The notes under the pieces: generated by a model
What the model was told of the DNA's origin: nothing
The model's input: only the letters and a program-made list of their open reading frames with translations
Databases searched by the model: none
Assembly (NCBI RefSeq): GCF_000722705.1
Contig: NZ_JPFW01000001.1
Location: 62,001 to 126,000 of the forward strand
DNA length: 64,000 nucleotides
From: Streptococcus mitis
GTDB taxonomy: Bacteria > Bacillota > Bacilli > Lactobacillales > Streptococcaceae
Direction of reading: 5' to 3'
Made by a program: the position numbers and the translations under genes
In this document: piece after piece, positions 53,966 through 63,569 of the stretch
How the letters are laid out: each line of letters begins with the position of its first letter
How positions within the stretch are numbered: position 1 is the first letter of the stretch

Positions 53966-54136
53966 TTGTCTCTATTATTTATTATTTTAAATTTATCTAT
54001 TTTGTACAAGATCTATTCTTTGAGGCGGGAGAAATCGAAATACTTGATTTATACGGCCTATATCATATTTGGGGTAAATGTAATATATGGTATTCAATGG
54101 TTATTAAAAGAACTGGTTTCAAAGATTTCCACTTAA
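53966..54136 (+). CDS. Possible TTG-started small membrane protein (56 aa)
   Basis: From TTG 53966, six nt after GGAGG, the frame reads SLLFIILNLSILYKIYSLRR, then a hydrophilic bridge and IYTAYIIFGVNVIYGIQWLL. Two membrane helices joined by a basic loop make this frame more protein-like than the overlapping 73-codon frame at 53947. It lies between the previous small membrane gene and a terminator. No family recognised. Confidence 0.5.
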   Translation: MSLLFIILNLSILYKIYSLRREKSKYLIYTAYIIFGVNVIYGIQWLLKELVSKIST

Positions 54137-54169
54137 TGTGTATAGAAACTCCAGTGATTTTTGCATAAC

Positions 54170-54219
54170 AAAACGCATAAGATTAAGGTTTTTGTGTACT
54201 GTTCTTATGCGTTTTTGTG
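54170..54219. terminator. Terminator after the small membrane genes
   Basis: AAAACGCATAAGA (54171-54183) pairs with TTCTTATGCGTTTTT (54202-54216). A long stem flanked by A and T runs, able to work for the rlmA transcript on the other strand too. Confidence 0.85.
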
Positions 54220-54264
54220 ATATTGAGGATTTTCGGTAAGTTTTATACCTTTGGGAAGTCTAGT

Positions 54265-55113
54265 TTAGAATGCTTTCCCAACCAGAATCTCAGCCTCAAT
54301 GGTAATCTCTGTCAGTTGGCTCCAGTCAATCTTAGTCGGGTCGATGTGAAAGAGTAGGGGCGTCATGCTGAGTAGGGCTTGGAGCTGATCTGCTGTGATA
54401 GTCTTAGTCAGAGAGGCAGTTTGACTAGATAGGATGGTAAAGTGTTCTTGGAAATGATTTTTGATATCTTGGTTGGAATAATCCTTGTTTATCAGCTGGT
54501 CTTGTACCTTCTGACGGATTTCTTTGAGGTGATTTTCAGTTGGGATAACCTTTATCAAGATACCGTCTTTGGATAAAACGCGACGAAATTCTCCATAGTT
54601 GGCAGGCGAAAAGATATCAAGCAGGATATCCATGCTGGCGTCTTTTATAGGAAGACGAGCTAAGTCACCAACGAACCAATTGACTGCCCAGTTGGGTTCA
54701 CTTTTGGAAGCGATTTGGACAGAATCTTTGGAGATGTCAAAGGCATAGAAGGTTTTGTCAGGATGCCTTTCTTGAAGCTTGCGAGAATAGAATCCTTCGC
54801 CACAACCGATATCTAAAATTGTTTTGGTAGTTTTTGTGCTTGCAAGTAAGTCAGATACAGCATCTAAAATAGCCTGATAAAATCCAGCTTCTAGGATTTG
54901 TTGACGGTTTTGAAAATTTTCCTTGTCGTAGTTGGTAGATTGCTTGATTTGAGGAGCCAGGTTGACATAGCCGAATTTCGCCAAGTCAAAAGAATGGTGA
55001 TTGCTACATTTGAGACTGCCTTCTGCCAGAGCTAGCTTCTCTTGGCAGATAGGACAGGCAAAGGCAGTCGCAGAAGCGAAGCGCTGCAGTTTTGGTTTGA
55101 GATTTGTATTCAT
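54265..55113 (-). CDS. rlmA: 23S rRNA (guanine-N1-)-methyltransferase RlmA(II)
   Basis: 282 aa: N-terminal zinc finger (CPICQEKL...CSNHHSF) and SAM-binding domain (ILDIGCGEGFYSRKLQ, then FDISKDSV, DIFSPANYGEFRRVL). RlmA(II) methylates G748 of 23S rRNA in pneumococcus and makes the ribosome more sensitive to telithromycin. No ribosome site lies upstream: TGA-TACACT ends 6 nt before the ATG, indicating a leaderless mRNA. Confidence 0.92.
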   Translation of the reverse strand: MNTNLKPKLQRFASATAFACPICQEKLALAEGSLKCSNHHSFDLAKFGYVNLAPQIKQSTNYDKENFQNRQQILEAGFYQAILDAVSDLLASTKTTKTILDIGCGEGFYSRKLQERHPDKTFYAFDISKDSVQIASKSEPNWAVNWFVGDLARLPIKDASMDILLDIFSPANYGEFRRVLSKDGILIKVIPTENHLKEIRQKVQDQLINKDYSNQDIKNHFQEHFTILSSQTASLTKTITADQLQALLSMTPLLFHIDPTKIDWSQLTEITIEAEILVGKAF

Positions 55114-55128
55114 AGTTCAAGTGTATCA
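55111..55128 (-). promoter_or_regulatory. Extended -10 promoter giving a leaderless rlmA mRNA
   Basis: Read on the minus strand: TGA-TACACT (-10 complement 55120-55125), six bases, ATG (complement 55111-55113). The same geometry as trkH and the EamA gene. Confidence 0.6.
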
Positions 55129-55263
55129 AAAGAGGCAAATGAAAGCAACTTTAGGATGATTTGTAATAGAATTAAATAGTAGTATAATTACTTTTCAAAC
55201 TACCAAAATTAAATTGCTTTTATATAAAAATTAATATATAATAATAGCTAGGAGGAAATAAGT

Positions 55264-55542
55264 ATGTTAAAAGAAGTATTGAGCGTCGCAAAAGTTGCGA
55301 AAAAATCATCACTCTTTTTAGGTGGTGTTGCATTTGGTACCCTTGGTTTGAAAATCTTAGCAAGTAAGGAAGCTAAAAAAGGCTATTCTAAAGCTTTGGC
55401 TAAGGCTTACAAGTTGAAAGACGAGCTAGATGCATCTGTTTCTGTTGTGAAGCAACATGGAGATGATGTCTTGCAAGATGCCAAATATTTGTACGAGCAA
55501 GAGAAAAAAGAAGAGCAATTAGATAGCCTTATAGGAGAATAA
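55264..55542 (+). CDS. DUF6110-like small protein linked to the P-type ATPase
   Basis: 92 aa with one N-terminal membrane helix (about 15-32; SLFLGGVAFGTLGLKIL) and a long charged helix with many lysines and glutamates to the end. It precedes the P-type ATPase with a 1-nt gap (TAATATG), so translation is coupled. Such partners may stabilise or regulate the pump. AGGAGGA gives a strong ribosome site. Confidence 0.75.
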   Translation: MLKEVLSVAKVAKKSSLFLGGVAFGTLGLKILASKEAKKGYSKALAKAYKLKDELDASVSVVKQHGDDVLQDAKYLYEQEKKEEQLDSLIGE

Positions 55543-55543
55543 T

Positions 55544-57607
55544 ATGTCTTTTAAAGTGCTATATAGAGGATATCAACATATCCGACTATCATCTTCTTTT
55601 TCACTTACCTTGGATGTTCAAGACTATCTTCGTTCCTTGGCGAGAGATGAAAAGGGGATTGAGTCTATCCAGTTTTACATGGATCAACAGCACTTTACTC
55701 TACGCATAAAAGAAGGCTTCTCTGTATTAGATAATGCAGAAGCCTTTTTAAAAAGAATTGATAAAGGGAAAGTTTCTGAGTTGATGACTCTTCCCATTCG
55801 TAGAGAAGAGAGTGCTTATTCTATTGTTTCAGGTGCAGCGATTAAGCGTGTGCTTTTTCGTAGTTTTGTGCCGTATCCTATTCGCTATATATGGACTTGT
55901 TATCAGGCTTTGGGTTATGTTAGAGAAGCCTATCAGACCCTAGCGCGTAAGGAACTAACGATGGAGGTCTTGGACTGTTCGGCGATTTTATTATCTTTGT
56001 TTATGAACCAATCCAAGACGGCAAGTAATATCATGTTTATGCTTGATTTGGGAAATCATTTAGATCAATGGTCCTTGAAAAAAACTGCAACAGATTTAGA
56101 ACAGAGTCTTCTTGCAAAAGAGAGCGATGTATTCTTAGTACAGGGCGATACGGTTGTTAGTATCAAGAGTTCCGATGTTCAAATAGGAGATGTCTTGGTC
56201 CTATCTCAGGGAAATGAAATTCTGTTTGATGGACAAGTGGTTTCAGGTTTAGGTATGGTCAACGAAAGCTCCTTGACGGGAGAGAGTTTTCCAGTTGAAA
56301 AAAGAGAGTCTGATTTGGTTTGTGCAAATACAGTATTAGAAACTGGAGAGTTGCGTATTCGTGTAACCGATAATCAGATGAACAGCCGTATTTTACAGCT
56401 GATTGAGTTGATGAAGAAATCTGAAGAAAACAAGAAAACGAAACAACGCTATTTCATCAAGATGGCGGACAAGGTTGTCAAATATAATTTCTTGGGTGCT
56501 GGGCTGACTTACCTATTGACAGGTTCTTTTTCTAAGGCTATTTCTTTCCTATTGGTCGATTTCTCCTGCGCTTTGAAAATCTCTACTCCTGTAGCTTATT
56601 TGACAGCTATCAAGGAGGGGTTGAATCGTGAAATGGTGATTAAGGATGGGGATGTTCTGGAGAAATATCTGGAAGTTGATACTTTCTTATTTGATAAGAC
56701 GGGAACAATCACAACTAGTTATCCTATAGTTGAAAAGGTGTTACCTTTTGGGGACTATAGTGAGGAAGATATTCTCAGAATCAGTGCCTGTCTTGAGGAA
56801 CACATTTATCATCCTATTGCTAATGCTATCGTCAAGCAAGCTGAGATAGAGGGAATTGAACATGAGGAAATGCATGGGAAACTCCAATATATCGCAAGCA
56901 AGGGGATCAAATCTCATATAGATGGGCAACCAGTTCTTATTGGGAATTATGTCTTGATGCAGGATGAGCAGATTCATATCAGTTCGGAACAAAATGCTTT
57001 AATTGAAGGGTACAAGAGTCACTACAATCTCTTATTCTTGGCTTATCAGAATGAATTGATTGGAATGTTCTGTATTCATACTCCTTTGAGAAAAGAAGCA
57101 AAAGCAGCCTTGGAGAAACTTAAGGCACAAGGGAAAAAATTGATTCTGGCAACAGGGGACACCTTGGTTAGAACAGAGGAATTAGTCAAAGATTTGCCCT
57201 TTGATCAGGTCTATACAGACTTGAAACCTGATGGGAAATTTGAGTTAGTAGAGGAACTGCAGAAAGCAGGTCACACTATTTTGATGGTTGGAGATGGATT
57301 GAATGACTCAGCGGCTCTAACCCTATCAGATATCGGTGTGGTGATGAATGAGAGCGCAGACATTTCTAAGCAGATGAGCGATATCTTATTGTTAGATAAT
57401 CGCTTGGATTTCTTCCAAGAGTTGGATTGGCTATCATCATCTTTGCAAACACTCATCAAGAAGAATATTCAAGATACCGTCGTCGTAAATAGTAGTTTGA
57501 TTGGCTTTGGCTTGTTTAATTGGCTCAGTCCTTCAAACCTCTCTATCTTACATAATCTGACAACCTTACGCATAGTCCTGCGTAGTCTGTCTATTAATAG
57601 TCAATGA
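55544..57607 (+). CDS. P-type cation ATPase (P1B-like)
   Basis: 687 aa. After an N-terminal part of about 90 residues (a degenerate metal-binding-like fold without CxxC) come membrane helices, the actuator NESSLTGES, the phosphorylation site FDKTGTITTS (Asp near 385), the P1B signature HPIANAIVKQAE, and MVGDGLNDSAAL. The membrane metal site, usually CPC, reads FSCALKISTP here. It is therefore a metal or cation exporter with an unusual site; the ion is unknown. The stop (CAA TGA) lies in a BOX element. Confidence 0.88.
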   Translation: MSFKVLYRGYQHIRLSSSFSLTLDVQDYLRSLARDEKGIESIQFYMDQQHFTLRIKEGFSVLDNAEAFLKRIDKGKVSELMTLPIRREESAYSIVSGAAIKRVLFRSFVPYPIRYIWTCYQALGYVREAYQTLARKELTMEVLDCSAILLSLFMNQSKTASNIMFMLDLGNHLDQWSLKKTATDLEQSLLAKESDVFLVQGDTVVSIKSSDVQIGDVLVLSQGNEILFDGQVVSGLGMVNESSLTGESFPVEKRESDLVCANTVLETGELRIRVTDNQMNSRILQLIELMKKSEENKKTKQRYFIKMADKVVKYNFLGAGLTYLLTGSFSKAISFLLVDFSCALKISTPVAYLTAIKEGLNREMVIKDGDVLEKYLEVDTFLFDKTGTITTSYPIVEKVLPFGDYSEEDILRISACLEEHIYHPIANAIVKQAEIEGIEHEEMHGKLQYIASKGIKSHIDGQPVLIGNYVLMQDEQIHISSEQNALIEGYKSHYNLLFLAYQNELIGMFCIHTPLRKEAKAALEKLKAQGKKLILATGDTLVRTEELVKDLPFDQVYTDLKPDGKFELVEELQKAGHTILMVGDGLNDSAALTLSDIGVVMNESADISKQMSDILLLDNRLDFFQELDWLSSSLQTLIKKNIQDTVVVNSSLIGFGLFNWLSPSNLSILHNLTTLRIVLRSLSINSQ

Positions 57608-57701
57608 AAATCAAAAAGCAAACTAGGAAGCTAGCCGAAAGCTGTACTTGAGTACGGTAAGGCGACGCTGACGTAGTTTGAAGAGATTTTCGAAGAGTAT
57701 A
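57598..57701 (-). repeat. BOX element (C-A, reverse orientation)
   Basis: TAGTCAATGAAAATCAAAAAG to TTTTCGAAGAGTATAA with ACGGTAAGGCGACG inside (boxC then boxA read on the minus strand). Its first ten bases supply the last codons and stop of the ATPase gene. Confidence 0.9.
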
Positions 57702-57729
57702 AGGCTAGATAGATGTGCTTATCAATAAC

Positions 57730-57769
57730 AAAAAGGAGTTACCTTTCTTGAGGTTAACTCCTTTTTTTA
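57730..57769. terminator. Two-way terminator between the ATPase gene and tyrS
   Basis: AAAAAGGAGTTACC-TTTCTTGA-GGTTAACTCCTTTTTT: a 12-bp stem with one bulge between convergent genes, A run left and T run right. Confidence 0.88.
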
Positions 57770-57788
57770 TAGATCAATGTTGAACAGT

Positions 57789-59045
57789 TTAGTAAGTCAA
57801 TACAAAGTATTTTTTCTTCCCACGGCGGATAACAGTCAGTTCGTTCTCAAGCTTATCTGCGTCACTCAAGACATAGTCAAGGTCTTGGATGCGGTCGCCG
57901 TTGACGTAGATAGCTCCGTTTTGGACGTCTTCACGGGCTTGGCGTTTTGAGTTAACCACACCAGCAGAAACGAGCAGTTCTACGATATTGTGGTTTTCAT
58001 CTGCTTGAACTTGGTAGTTTGGTACACCACGAAGTCCTTGTTTGAGCTCTTTAACAGAAAGATTCTTGATGTTTCCTGCAAAGAGTTGCTCAGTGATGTT
58101 GAGGGCTTCTTTGTAAGCTTCTTCGCCGTGAACAAGTGTAACGACTTCACGAGCCAAGACTTTTTGTGCCAAGCGTTCATGTGGAGCTGCTTCAAATTGT
58201 TTGCGGATGTCTTCAATCTCATCAAGTGACAAGAAAGTAAAAATCTTCAAGAAGCGAACAGCGTCAGCGTCCATCACGTTCATCCAGAATTGGTACATTT
58301 CGTATGGAGAAGTCTTTTCAGGATTGAGCCAAACTGCGTTTCCTTCTGATTTACCAAACTTCTTACCAGTTGCATCTGTAATCAATGGAACAGTGATAAC
58401 GTGGCCAGTCTTGTCAGCCTTACGACGAAGCAATTCAGTACCAGCTGTCATATTTCCCCACTGGTCAGAACCACCGATTTGTAGTGTTACGTTGTGGTCT
58501 TGGTTAAGGACGAAGAAGTCGTACCCTTGCATGATTTGGTAAGCAAACTCAGTGTAAGAAATTCCTGTTTCGATCCGTTTTTTCACAGACTCCTTGCTCA
58601 TCATGTAGTTGACAGTAAAGTATTTTCCGATATCACGGAGGAAGTCAATGAAGCTGATGCTGCCAAACCAGTCGTAGTTGTTGACCATGACAGCTTTATT
58701 TTCGCCATTTTCAAAGTCAAGAAAACGAGAAAGTTGTCCTTGGATAGACTTGACCCAGCCATCTACTGTGTCTTTTGTTTGGAGACTACGTTCAGCATCT
58801 TTGAAGGACGGATCTCCGATGAGACCTGTAGCACCGCCAACGAGCGCATAAGGTTTGTGACCTGCTAGTTGCAAGCGACGACTTGTCAAGATTGCGACAA
58901 GGTGGCCTAGGTGAAGGCTGTCAGCAGTTGGATCGTAGCCAGTATAATAAGAAACTTGACCTTCTTCTAGGGCTTTACGCAAAGCTTCTTCATCAGTCGT
59001 TTGAAAAATCAAACCACGCTCTTTTAGCTCATCAAAAATGTGCAT
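57789..59045 (-). CDS. tyrS: Tyrosyl-tRNA synthetase
   Basis: 418 aa class I enzyme: HIGH-type motif HLGHLVAI, tyrosine-binding region with [39 protein letters not shown], the KMSKS-type [11 protein letters not shown], and a C-terminal S4 RNA-binding domain. AAAGGAG is the ribosome site. The 130-bp gap to pbp1b has no T-box leader; the promoter is TGA-TACAAT near 59076-59085. Confidence 0.97.
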   Translation of the reverse strand: MHIFDELKERGLIFQTTDEEALRKALEEGQVSYYTGYDPTADSLHLGHLVAILTSRRLQLAGHKPYALVGGATGLIGDPSFKDAERSLQTKDTVDGWVKSIQGQLSRFLDFENGENKAVMVNNYDWFGSISFIDFLRDIGKYFTVNYMMSKESVKKRIETGISYTEFAYQIMQGYDFFVLNQDHNVTLQIGGSDQWGNMTAGTELLRRKADKTGHVITVPLITDATGKKFGKSEGNAVWLNPEKTSPYEMYQFWMNVMDADAVRFLKIFTFLSLDEIEDIRKQFEAAPHERLAQKVLAREVVTLVHGEEAYKEALNITEQLFAGNIKNLSVKELKQGLRGVPNYQVQADENHNIVELLVSAGVVNSKRQAREDVQNGAIYVNGDRIQDLDYVLSDADKLENELTVIRRGKKKYFVLTY

Positions 59046-59186
59046 GTGTCTTTTCTCCTTTTTAAAATTATTGTTTCTAACTATTGTATCACAAACTTGG
59101 GCAATAGCCTAGCAGAATAGGGAAGAAAGTGGCTATTTTATTGAAAGTTTCCCTTTTGTGGTATAATAAATAGAGTGAGGAAATCC

Positions 59187-61661
59187 ATGCAAAATCAATT
59201 AAATGAATTAAAACAAAAAATGCTGGAATTTTTCCAGCTAGTAAAATCAAACATAAATCATAGAAAATCAGAGAAAGTCTCAGAAGAGAAGAAGTCGGAT
59301 GTGACAGGTGGGCGAATTTTGTCTATCTTAGGGAGCATTTTAGCTGCTATCAAGGGAGTTTTGAATATTCTCTTTATTCTAGGCTTTATCGGTGGACTTT
59401 TTGGTGCTGGTGTAGCTCTTGGTTATGGAGTTGCTTTGTTCGATAAGGCTAAGGTTCCGCCAGCGGAGGACTTGGTCAAGCAGGTTAAGAATGTTTCTTC
59501 AATCTCAGAAATTGTTTATGCAGATGGGAGTGTCATTGCTTCTATCGAGAGTGATCTACTGCGAACTTCTGTCTCATCTGAGGAAATATCGGACAATCTT
59601 AAAAAGGCTATCGTTGCTACCGAGGACGAACATTTTCTTGAACATAAAGGGGTTGTGCCAAAAGCTGTGATTCGGGCGACCTTGGGAACCTTTGCAGGTT
59701 TGGGCTCATCTAGCGGGGGCTCGACCTTGACTCAACAGCTAATCAAGCAACAAGTGGTCGGAGATGCTCCTACCTTGGCTCGTAAGGCTACAGAAATTGT
59801 CGATGCCCTTGCTTTAGAAAGAGTGATGGGAAAAGATGAGATCCTAACAGCCTATCTCAATATCGCTCCTTTTGGTAGAAATCATAAAGGGCAAAACATT
59901 GCAGGTGTCCAGCAAGCTGCTGAAGGGATTTTTGGTATTGATGCCAACAAGTTGAGTATTCCTCAAGCTGCCTTCCTAGCAGGTTTGCCCCAGAGTCCGA
60001 TTACTTATTCTCCTTATGAAAACACTGGAGAGTTAAAGAGTGATGAAGACTTAGAACTTGGTTTGAAGCGAGCCAAGGCTGTTCTCTATAACATGTACCG
60101 TACGGGTGCTTTAACTAAGGAAGAATATGACCAGTACAAGGATTATAATCTCAAACAAGACTTCTTGCCATCGGGAACTGTCAATGCTGTTTCGAGAGAT
60201 TACCTTTACTTTACGGCTATGTCTGAAGCGACAGATCGTATGTATGATTATTTAGTTCAGCAGGACAATGTCTCTAGCCAAGAGTTGAAAAAGGAAGCGG
60301 TTCAAAAGGCTTATCATGAGCGAGCGGAGCAGGAACTAAGTAAGGGTGGTTACAAAATCACTACAACAATCAATAAAAAAATCCATACAGCCATGCAAAA
60401 TGCAGTTGCTAACTACGGTCGTTTGGTAGATGATTCGACTGGGCAGCCTGAAGTAGGAAATGTTTTGATGGACAATAAAACGGGCGCTGTTCTAGGTTTC
60501 GTTGGTGGTCGTAATTACCAGACAAACCAAAACAATCACGCTTTTGATACCAAGCGTTCGCCAGCCTCTACAACCAAGCCTTTGCTGGCCTACGGTATTG
60601 CCATTGACCAAGGATTGATGGGAAGTGCTAGTATCTTGTCTAATTATCCGACAAAATTCTCTAATGGCAATCCTATCATGTATGTAAACAGTCCAGGTAC
60701 AGGTATGATGACTCTAGGTGAAGCCTTGAACTATTCGTGGAATATCCCAGCCTATTGGACCTATCGCATGCTTCGTGAGAAAGGTGTGGATGTCAAGGGT
60801 TACATGGAGAAAATGGGTTATGAGATTCCAGAGTATGGTATCGAAAGTCTGCCTATGGGCGGTGGTATTGAAGTCACAGTCGCACAGCATACCAACGGTT
60901 ATCAAACAATTGCTAATAACGGTGTCTACCATCAGAAACATGTAATTTCTAAGATTGAATCATCTGATGGTAGAGTAATCTATGAATTCCAAGACAAACC
61001 AGTTCAAGTGTACTCGAAGGCAACAGCAACGATTATGCAGAGCTTGCTTCGTGAAGTGATTTCATCTCGGATCACTTCAAGTTTCCAAACGGACTTGGCT
61101 GCTATTAATTCAAACTTAGCTCGTGCAGACTGGATTGGCAAGACTGGTACAACCAATGAAGATGAAAATATGTGGCTCATACTTTCGACACCAAGATTAA
61201 CTCTAGGTGGCTGGCTAGGTCATGATGACAATCGCCCGATGGCTAAGGGGGCTGGGCATTATCGAAATGCCAAATATATGGCTCACTTGGTTAATGCTAT
61301 CCAAGAGGCTGAGCCTGGTGTTTGGGGCAATGAACGCTTTAATCTTGATTCTAGTGTGACTCAATCTCAGGTCCTCAGTTCTACAGGGCAGAAACCAGGC
61401 AAAGTAACCGTTAATGGAAAAACGGTGGATCTTTCAGGCTCTACTGTAACGAGCTATTGGGCTAACAAGGCGGGAGCTCCTACGACCAGCTATCACTTTG
61501 CTATAGGAGGAAGTGAATCAGATTATCAAAATGCTTGGTCAAGTATCGTTAGTACCCTACCAACTACTTCCAGCTCAAGCACTAGTTCAAGTAGCAGTTC
61601 AAGTGCTAGCTCTAGCAGTACATCAAGTTCATCATCTACACAACCAAATAGTGGAAGATAG
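59187..61661 (+). CDS. pbp1b: Bifunctional penicillin-binding protein 1b (class A)
   Basis: 824 aa: cytoplasmic N terminus, one membrane helix (about 50-78), glycosyltransferase GT51 domain (about 95-285; [38 protein letters not shown]) and transpeptidase domain (about 390-690; STTK active serine, SWN, GKTGTT), then a Ser/Thr-rich tail. It builds and cross-links peptidoglycan. ATG 59187 with GAGG 6 nt upstream is used rather than GTG 59175. Promoter: TTGAAA and extended TATAAT just upstream. Confidence 0.95.
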   Translation: MQNQLNELKQKMLEFFQLVKSNINHRKSEKVSEEKKSDVTGGRILSILGSILAAIKGVLNILFILGFIGGLFGAGVALGYGVALFDKAKVPPAEDLVKQVKNVSSISEIVYADGSVIASIESDLLRTSVSSEEISDNLKKAIVATEDEHFLEHKGVVPKAVIRATLGTFAGLGSSSGGSTLTQQLIKQQVVGDAPTLARKATEIVDALALERVMGKDEILTAYLNIAPFGRNHKGQNIAGVQQAAEGIFGIDANKLSIPQAAFLAGLPQSPITYSPYENTGELKSDEDLELGLKRAKAVLYNMYRTGALTKEEYDQYKDYNLKQDFLPSGTVNAVSRDYLYFTAMSEATDRMYDYLVQQDNVSSQELKKEAVQKAYHERAEQELSKGGYKITTTINKKIHTAMQNAVANYGRLVDDSTGQPEVGNVLMDNKTGAVLGFVGGRNYQTNQNNHAFDTKRSPASTTKPLLAYGIAIDQGLMGSASILSNYPTKFSNGNPIMYVNSPGTGMMTLGEALNYSWNIPAYWTYRMLREKGVDVKGYMEKMGYEIPEYGIESLPMGGGIEVTVAQHTNGYQTIANNGVYHQKHVISKIESSDGRVIYEFQDKPVQVYSKATATIMQSLLREVISSRITSSFQTDLAAINSNLARADWIGKTGTTNEDENMWLILSTPRLTLGGWLGHDDNRPMAKGAGHYRNAKYMAHLVNAIQEAEPGVWGNERFNLDSSVTQSQVLSSTGQKPGKVTVNGKTVDLSGSTVTSYWANKAGAPTTSYHFAIGGSESDYQNAWSSIVSTLPTTSSSSTSSSSSSSASSSSTSSSSSTQPNSGR

Positions 61662-61692
61662 GAAAGTGGCATTGATTGCCACTTTTTTCTTT
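61662..61692 (+). terminator. pbp1b terminator
   Basis: AAAGTGGCA-TTGAT-TGCCACTTTTTTC: a 9-bp stem with T tail just after the stop codon. Confidence 0.88.
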
Positions 61693-61702
61693 TGTCCTTT
61701 CG

Positions 61703-61720
61703 TGTTACAATAAAGGTATG
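61703..61720 (+). promoter_or_regulatory. Extended -10 promoter giving a leaderless EamA-gene mRNA
   Basis: TGT-TACAAT (-10 at 61706-61711), six bases, ATG 61718. AAAGGT is right next to the ATG and too close to be a ribosome site. Confidence 0.6.
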
Positions 61721-62629
61721 AATCAGTATCAGAAAAAGATTGTTAAAGGAACCATTTATTCGCTTCTATCTGGCTTAATCTGGGGAATCTGTGGAATTCT
61801 AGGAGAGTATTTCTTTACTCATTATCAGGTTTCTTCGGGCTGGATTACCTCTATGCGTTTGACACTGGCAGGGAGTCTTGTGCTCATTTGGTCAGCAATG
61901 CAATTAAAATCACAAGTGTTAGATATCTGGCGAGATAAGAAAAATTACCTGCCCTTTCTAGCCTATGCTATTTTGGGAATTTTCTCAGTCCAGTATTTTT
62001 TCTATCTCTGCGTAGAATACTCAAATGCTGCGACAGCAACTATTTTACAGTTTATCAGCCCTGTCTTTATTCTTTTTTACAATCTTTTGGTTTATCAAAA
62101 ACGAGCGTCAAAAAGCGCTATTTTCTATGTTTTGGTTGCCATGCTGGGTGTTGGCTTGATGGCGACAAAGGGAGATCTCTCTCAGTTATCTATGACACCA
62201 CTAGCGCTTGTGACAGGCTTACTGAGTGCTATGGGAGTCATGTTTAATGTCATCTTGCCTCAACCTTTTGCGAAGCGCTATGGTTTCGTTCCTACGGTTG
62301 GGTGGGGGATGATTTTGGCAGGTTTATTTAGCAATGTCCTCTCGCCAGTGTATCAGCTTTCCTTTACTCTTGATATTTGGAGTATCTTGATTTGCCTCAT
62401 TATCGCTTTCTTTGGGACGGCTTTTGCCTTTTTCATTTCCATGAAGGCGGTGTCCTTGGTTTCTCCCTTGGTGGTTTCTGTTATCAGTGCCAGTGAACCT
62501 CTCTCCTCTGCTCTCTTGAGTGTTTTGTTTTTAGGGTTGGTGGTGAATTGGTCCCTCCTTCTAGCTATGGCCTTGATTATTTTACCCATGATTTTCCTAT
62601 CGATAGAAGAAGCGAAAGAAAGTAGATAA
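61718..62629 (+). CDS. EamA/DMT-family transporter
   Basis: 303 aa with ten hydrophobic segments in two EamA repeats (about 12-145 and 160-295), e.g. YSLLSGLIWGICGILGEYFF and YSNAATATILQFISPVFILF. Members export or import metabolites. I use ATG 61718; the frame open from 61676 would run through the pbp1b terminator. Substrate unknown. Confidence 0.85.
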   Translation: MNQYQKKIVKGTIYSLLSGLIWGICGILGEYFFTHYQVSSGWITSMRLTLAGSLVLIWSAMQLKSQVLDIWRDKKNYLPFLAYAILGIFSVQYFFYLCVEYSNAATATILQFISPVFILFYNLLVYQKRASKSAIFYVLVAMLGVGLMATKGDLSQLSMTPLALVTGLLSAMGVMFNVILPQPFAKRYGFVPTVGWGMILAGLFSNVLSPVYQLSFTLDIWSILICLIIAFFGTAFAFFISMKAVSLVSPLVVSVISASEPLSSALLSVLFLGLVVNWSLLLAMALIILPMIFLSIEEAKESR

Positions 62630-62658
62630 AAAGTCTTTTCTTAATTCTAAAAGTGTGC

Positions 62659-62664
62659 TATACT
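62659..62664 (+). promoter_or_regulatory. -10 box of the candidate structured RNA
   Basis: TATACT preceded by TGTGC (extended -10, TGC), giving a start near 62671. No protein frame follows before the terminator. Confidence 0.65.
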
Positions 62665-62670
62665 AGAATA

Positions 62671-62820
62671 GTCAATAAAACACGGGGAGATAGTTGTGAA
62701 GAGTGTTTTTAGGTTGTATCGGTAGGGGCTTGCTTTTACCGACAGCACGTTTTATCTCACATCCCTAAAAATCATACCTAAAAACAAACAAAAAGGCTTC
62801 AAATTTGAGGCCTTTTTTGG
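62671..62820 (+). ncRNA. Candidate structured small RNA or 5' leader upstream of dapH
   Basis: About 150 nt with its own promoter and terminator. Visible stems: GTTTTTAGGT (62705-62714) with ACCTAAAAAC (62776-62785); TCGGTA (62719-62724) with TACCGA (62737-62742); GAGATA (62687-62692) with TATCTC (62753-62758). The third stem crosses the first, so it forms a pseudoknot or an alternative fold. The terminator AAAAGGC-TTCAAATTTGAG-GCCTTTTTT ends at about 62818. It may be a free sRNA or an attenuating leader of the dap genes. I do not recognise an Rfam family. Confidence 0.6.
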
Positions 62821-62857
62821 TAGAATAGGTATCATTAAAATGAACTAGGAGGCGCTT

Positions 62858-63556
62858 ATGACTGCTACAAAAATGAACGCACAAGAAATTATCCAATTTA
62901 TCGCCAATGCTGAAAAGAAAACCAGTGTTAAAGTAACCTTTGAGGGAGAACTTGCAACTGCTATACCTAGCTCTGTTATCAAACTAGGAAATGTCCTATT
63001 TGGAGACTGGAAGGACGTGGCTCCGCTTCTTAATGGCTTGGTAGAAAATCAAGACTATGTTGTTGAGCAAGACGCTCGTAATTCTGCCGTTCCTTTGCTA
63101 GATAAACGTGCTATCAACGCTCGTATCGAGCCAGGTGCTATTATCCGTGACCAAGTTGAAATTGGTGACAATGCTGTTATCATGATGGGAGCAGTTATCA
63201 ATATCGGTGCTGAAATCGGTGCAGGAACCATGATTGACATGGGGGCTATCCTTGGTGGTCGTGCCATTGTTGGGAAAAACAGCCACGTTGGTGCAGGTGC
63301 CGTTCTTGCAGGTGTGATTGAGCCAGCTAGCGCAGAACCAGTTCGTGTCGGAGACAATGTTCTTATCGGAGCCAATGCAGTGGTTATCGAAGGGGTCCAA
63401 ATCGGTAGTGGTTCAGTTGTCGCAGCAGGAGCTATTGTTACCCAAGATGTCCCAGAAAACGTGGTAGTAGCAGGTGTTCCAGCTCGCATTATCAAAGAGA
63501 TTGATGCCCAAACTCAACAAAAAACAGCGCTAGAAGATGCGCTTCGTACCTTGTAA
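62858..63556 (+). CDS. dapH: Tetrahydrodipicolinate N-acetyltransferase
   Basis: A 232-aa acetyltransferase of the DapH/DapD acetyl branch: N-terminal helical part (about 1-85; [20 protein letters not shown]) and hexapeptide repeats (about 90-210; [20 protein letters not shown], ending [11 protein letters not shown]). It acetylates tetrahydrodipicolinate in lysine and diaminopimelate synthesis. AGGAGG upstream; a second -10 (TAGAAT/TATCAT near 62822-62836) may give it its own start. The M20 deacetylase follows. Confidence 0.95.
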   Translation: MTATKMNAQEIIQFIANAEKKTSVKVTFEGELATAIPSSVIKLGNVLFGDWKDVAPLLNGLVENQDYVVEQDARNSAVPLLDKRAINARIEPGAIIRDQVEIGDNAVIMMGAVINIGAEIGAGTMIDMGAILGGRAIVGKNSHVGAGAVLAGVIEPASAEPVRVGDNVLIGANAVVIEGVQIGSGSVVAAGAIVTQDVPENVVVAGVPARIIKEIDAQTQQKTALEDALRTL

Positions 63557-63569
63557 TTGTAAATGAAAA

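Noticed and set aside
53947-54168. Open frame of 73 codons from TTG
   Set aside because: Its start has no ribosome site, its composition is not protein-like, and the overlapping frame at 53966 has both a ribosome site and two membrane helices.
59046-59186. T-box leader for tyrS
   Set aside because: The leader is short and lacks the T-box sequence and an anti-terminator stem. The same holds for hisS and aspS.
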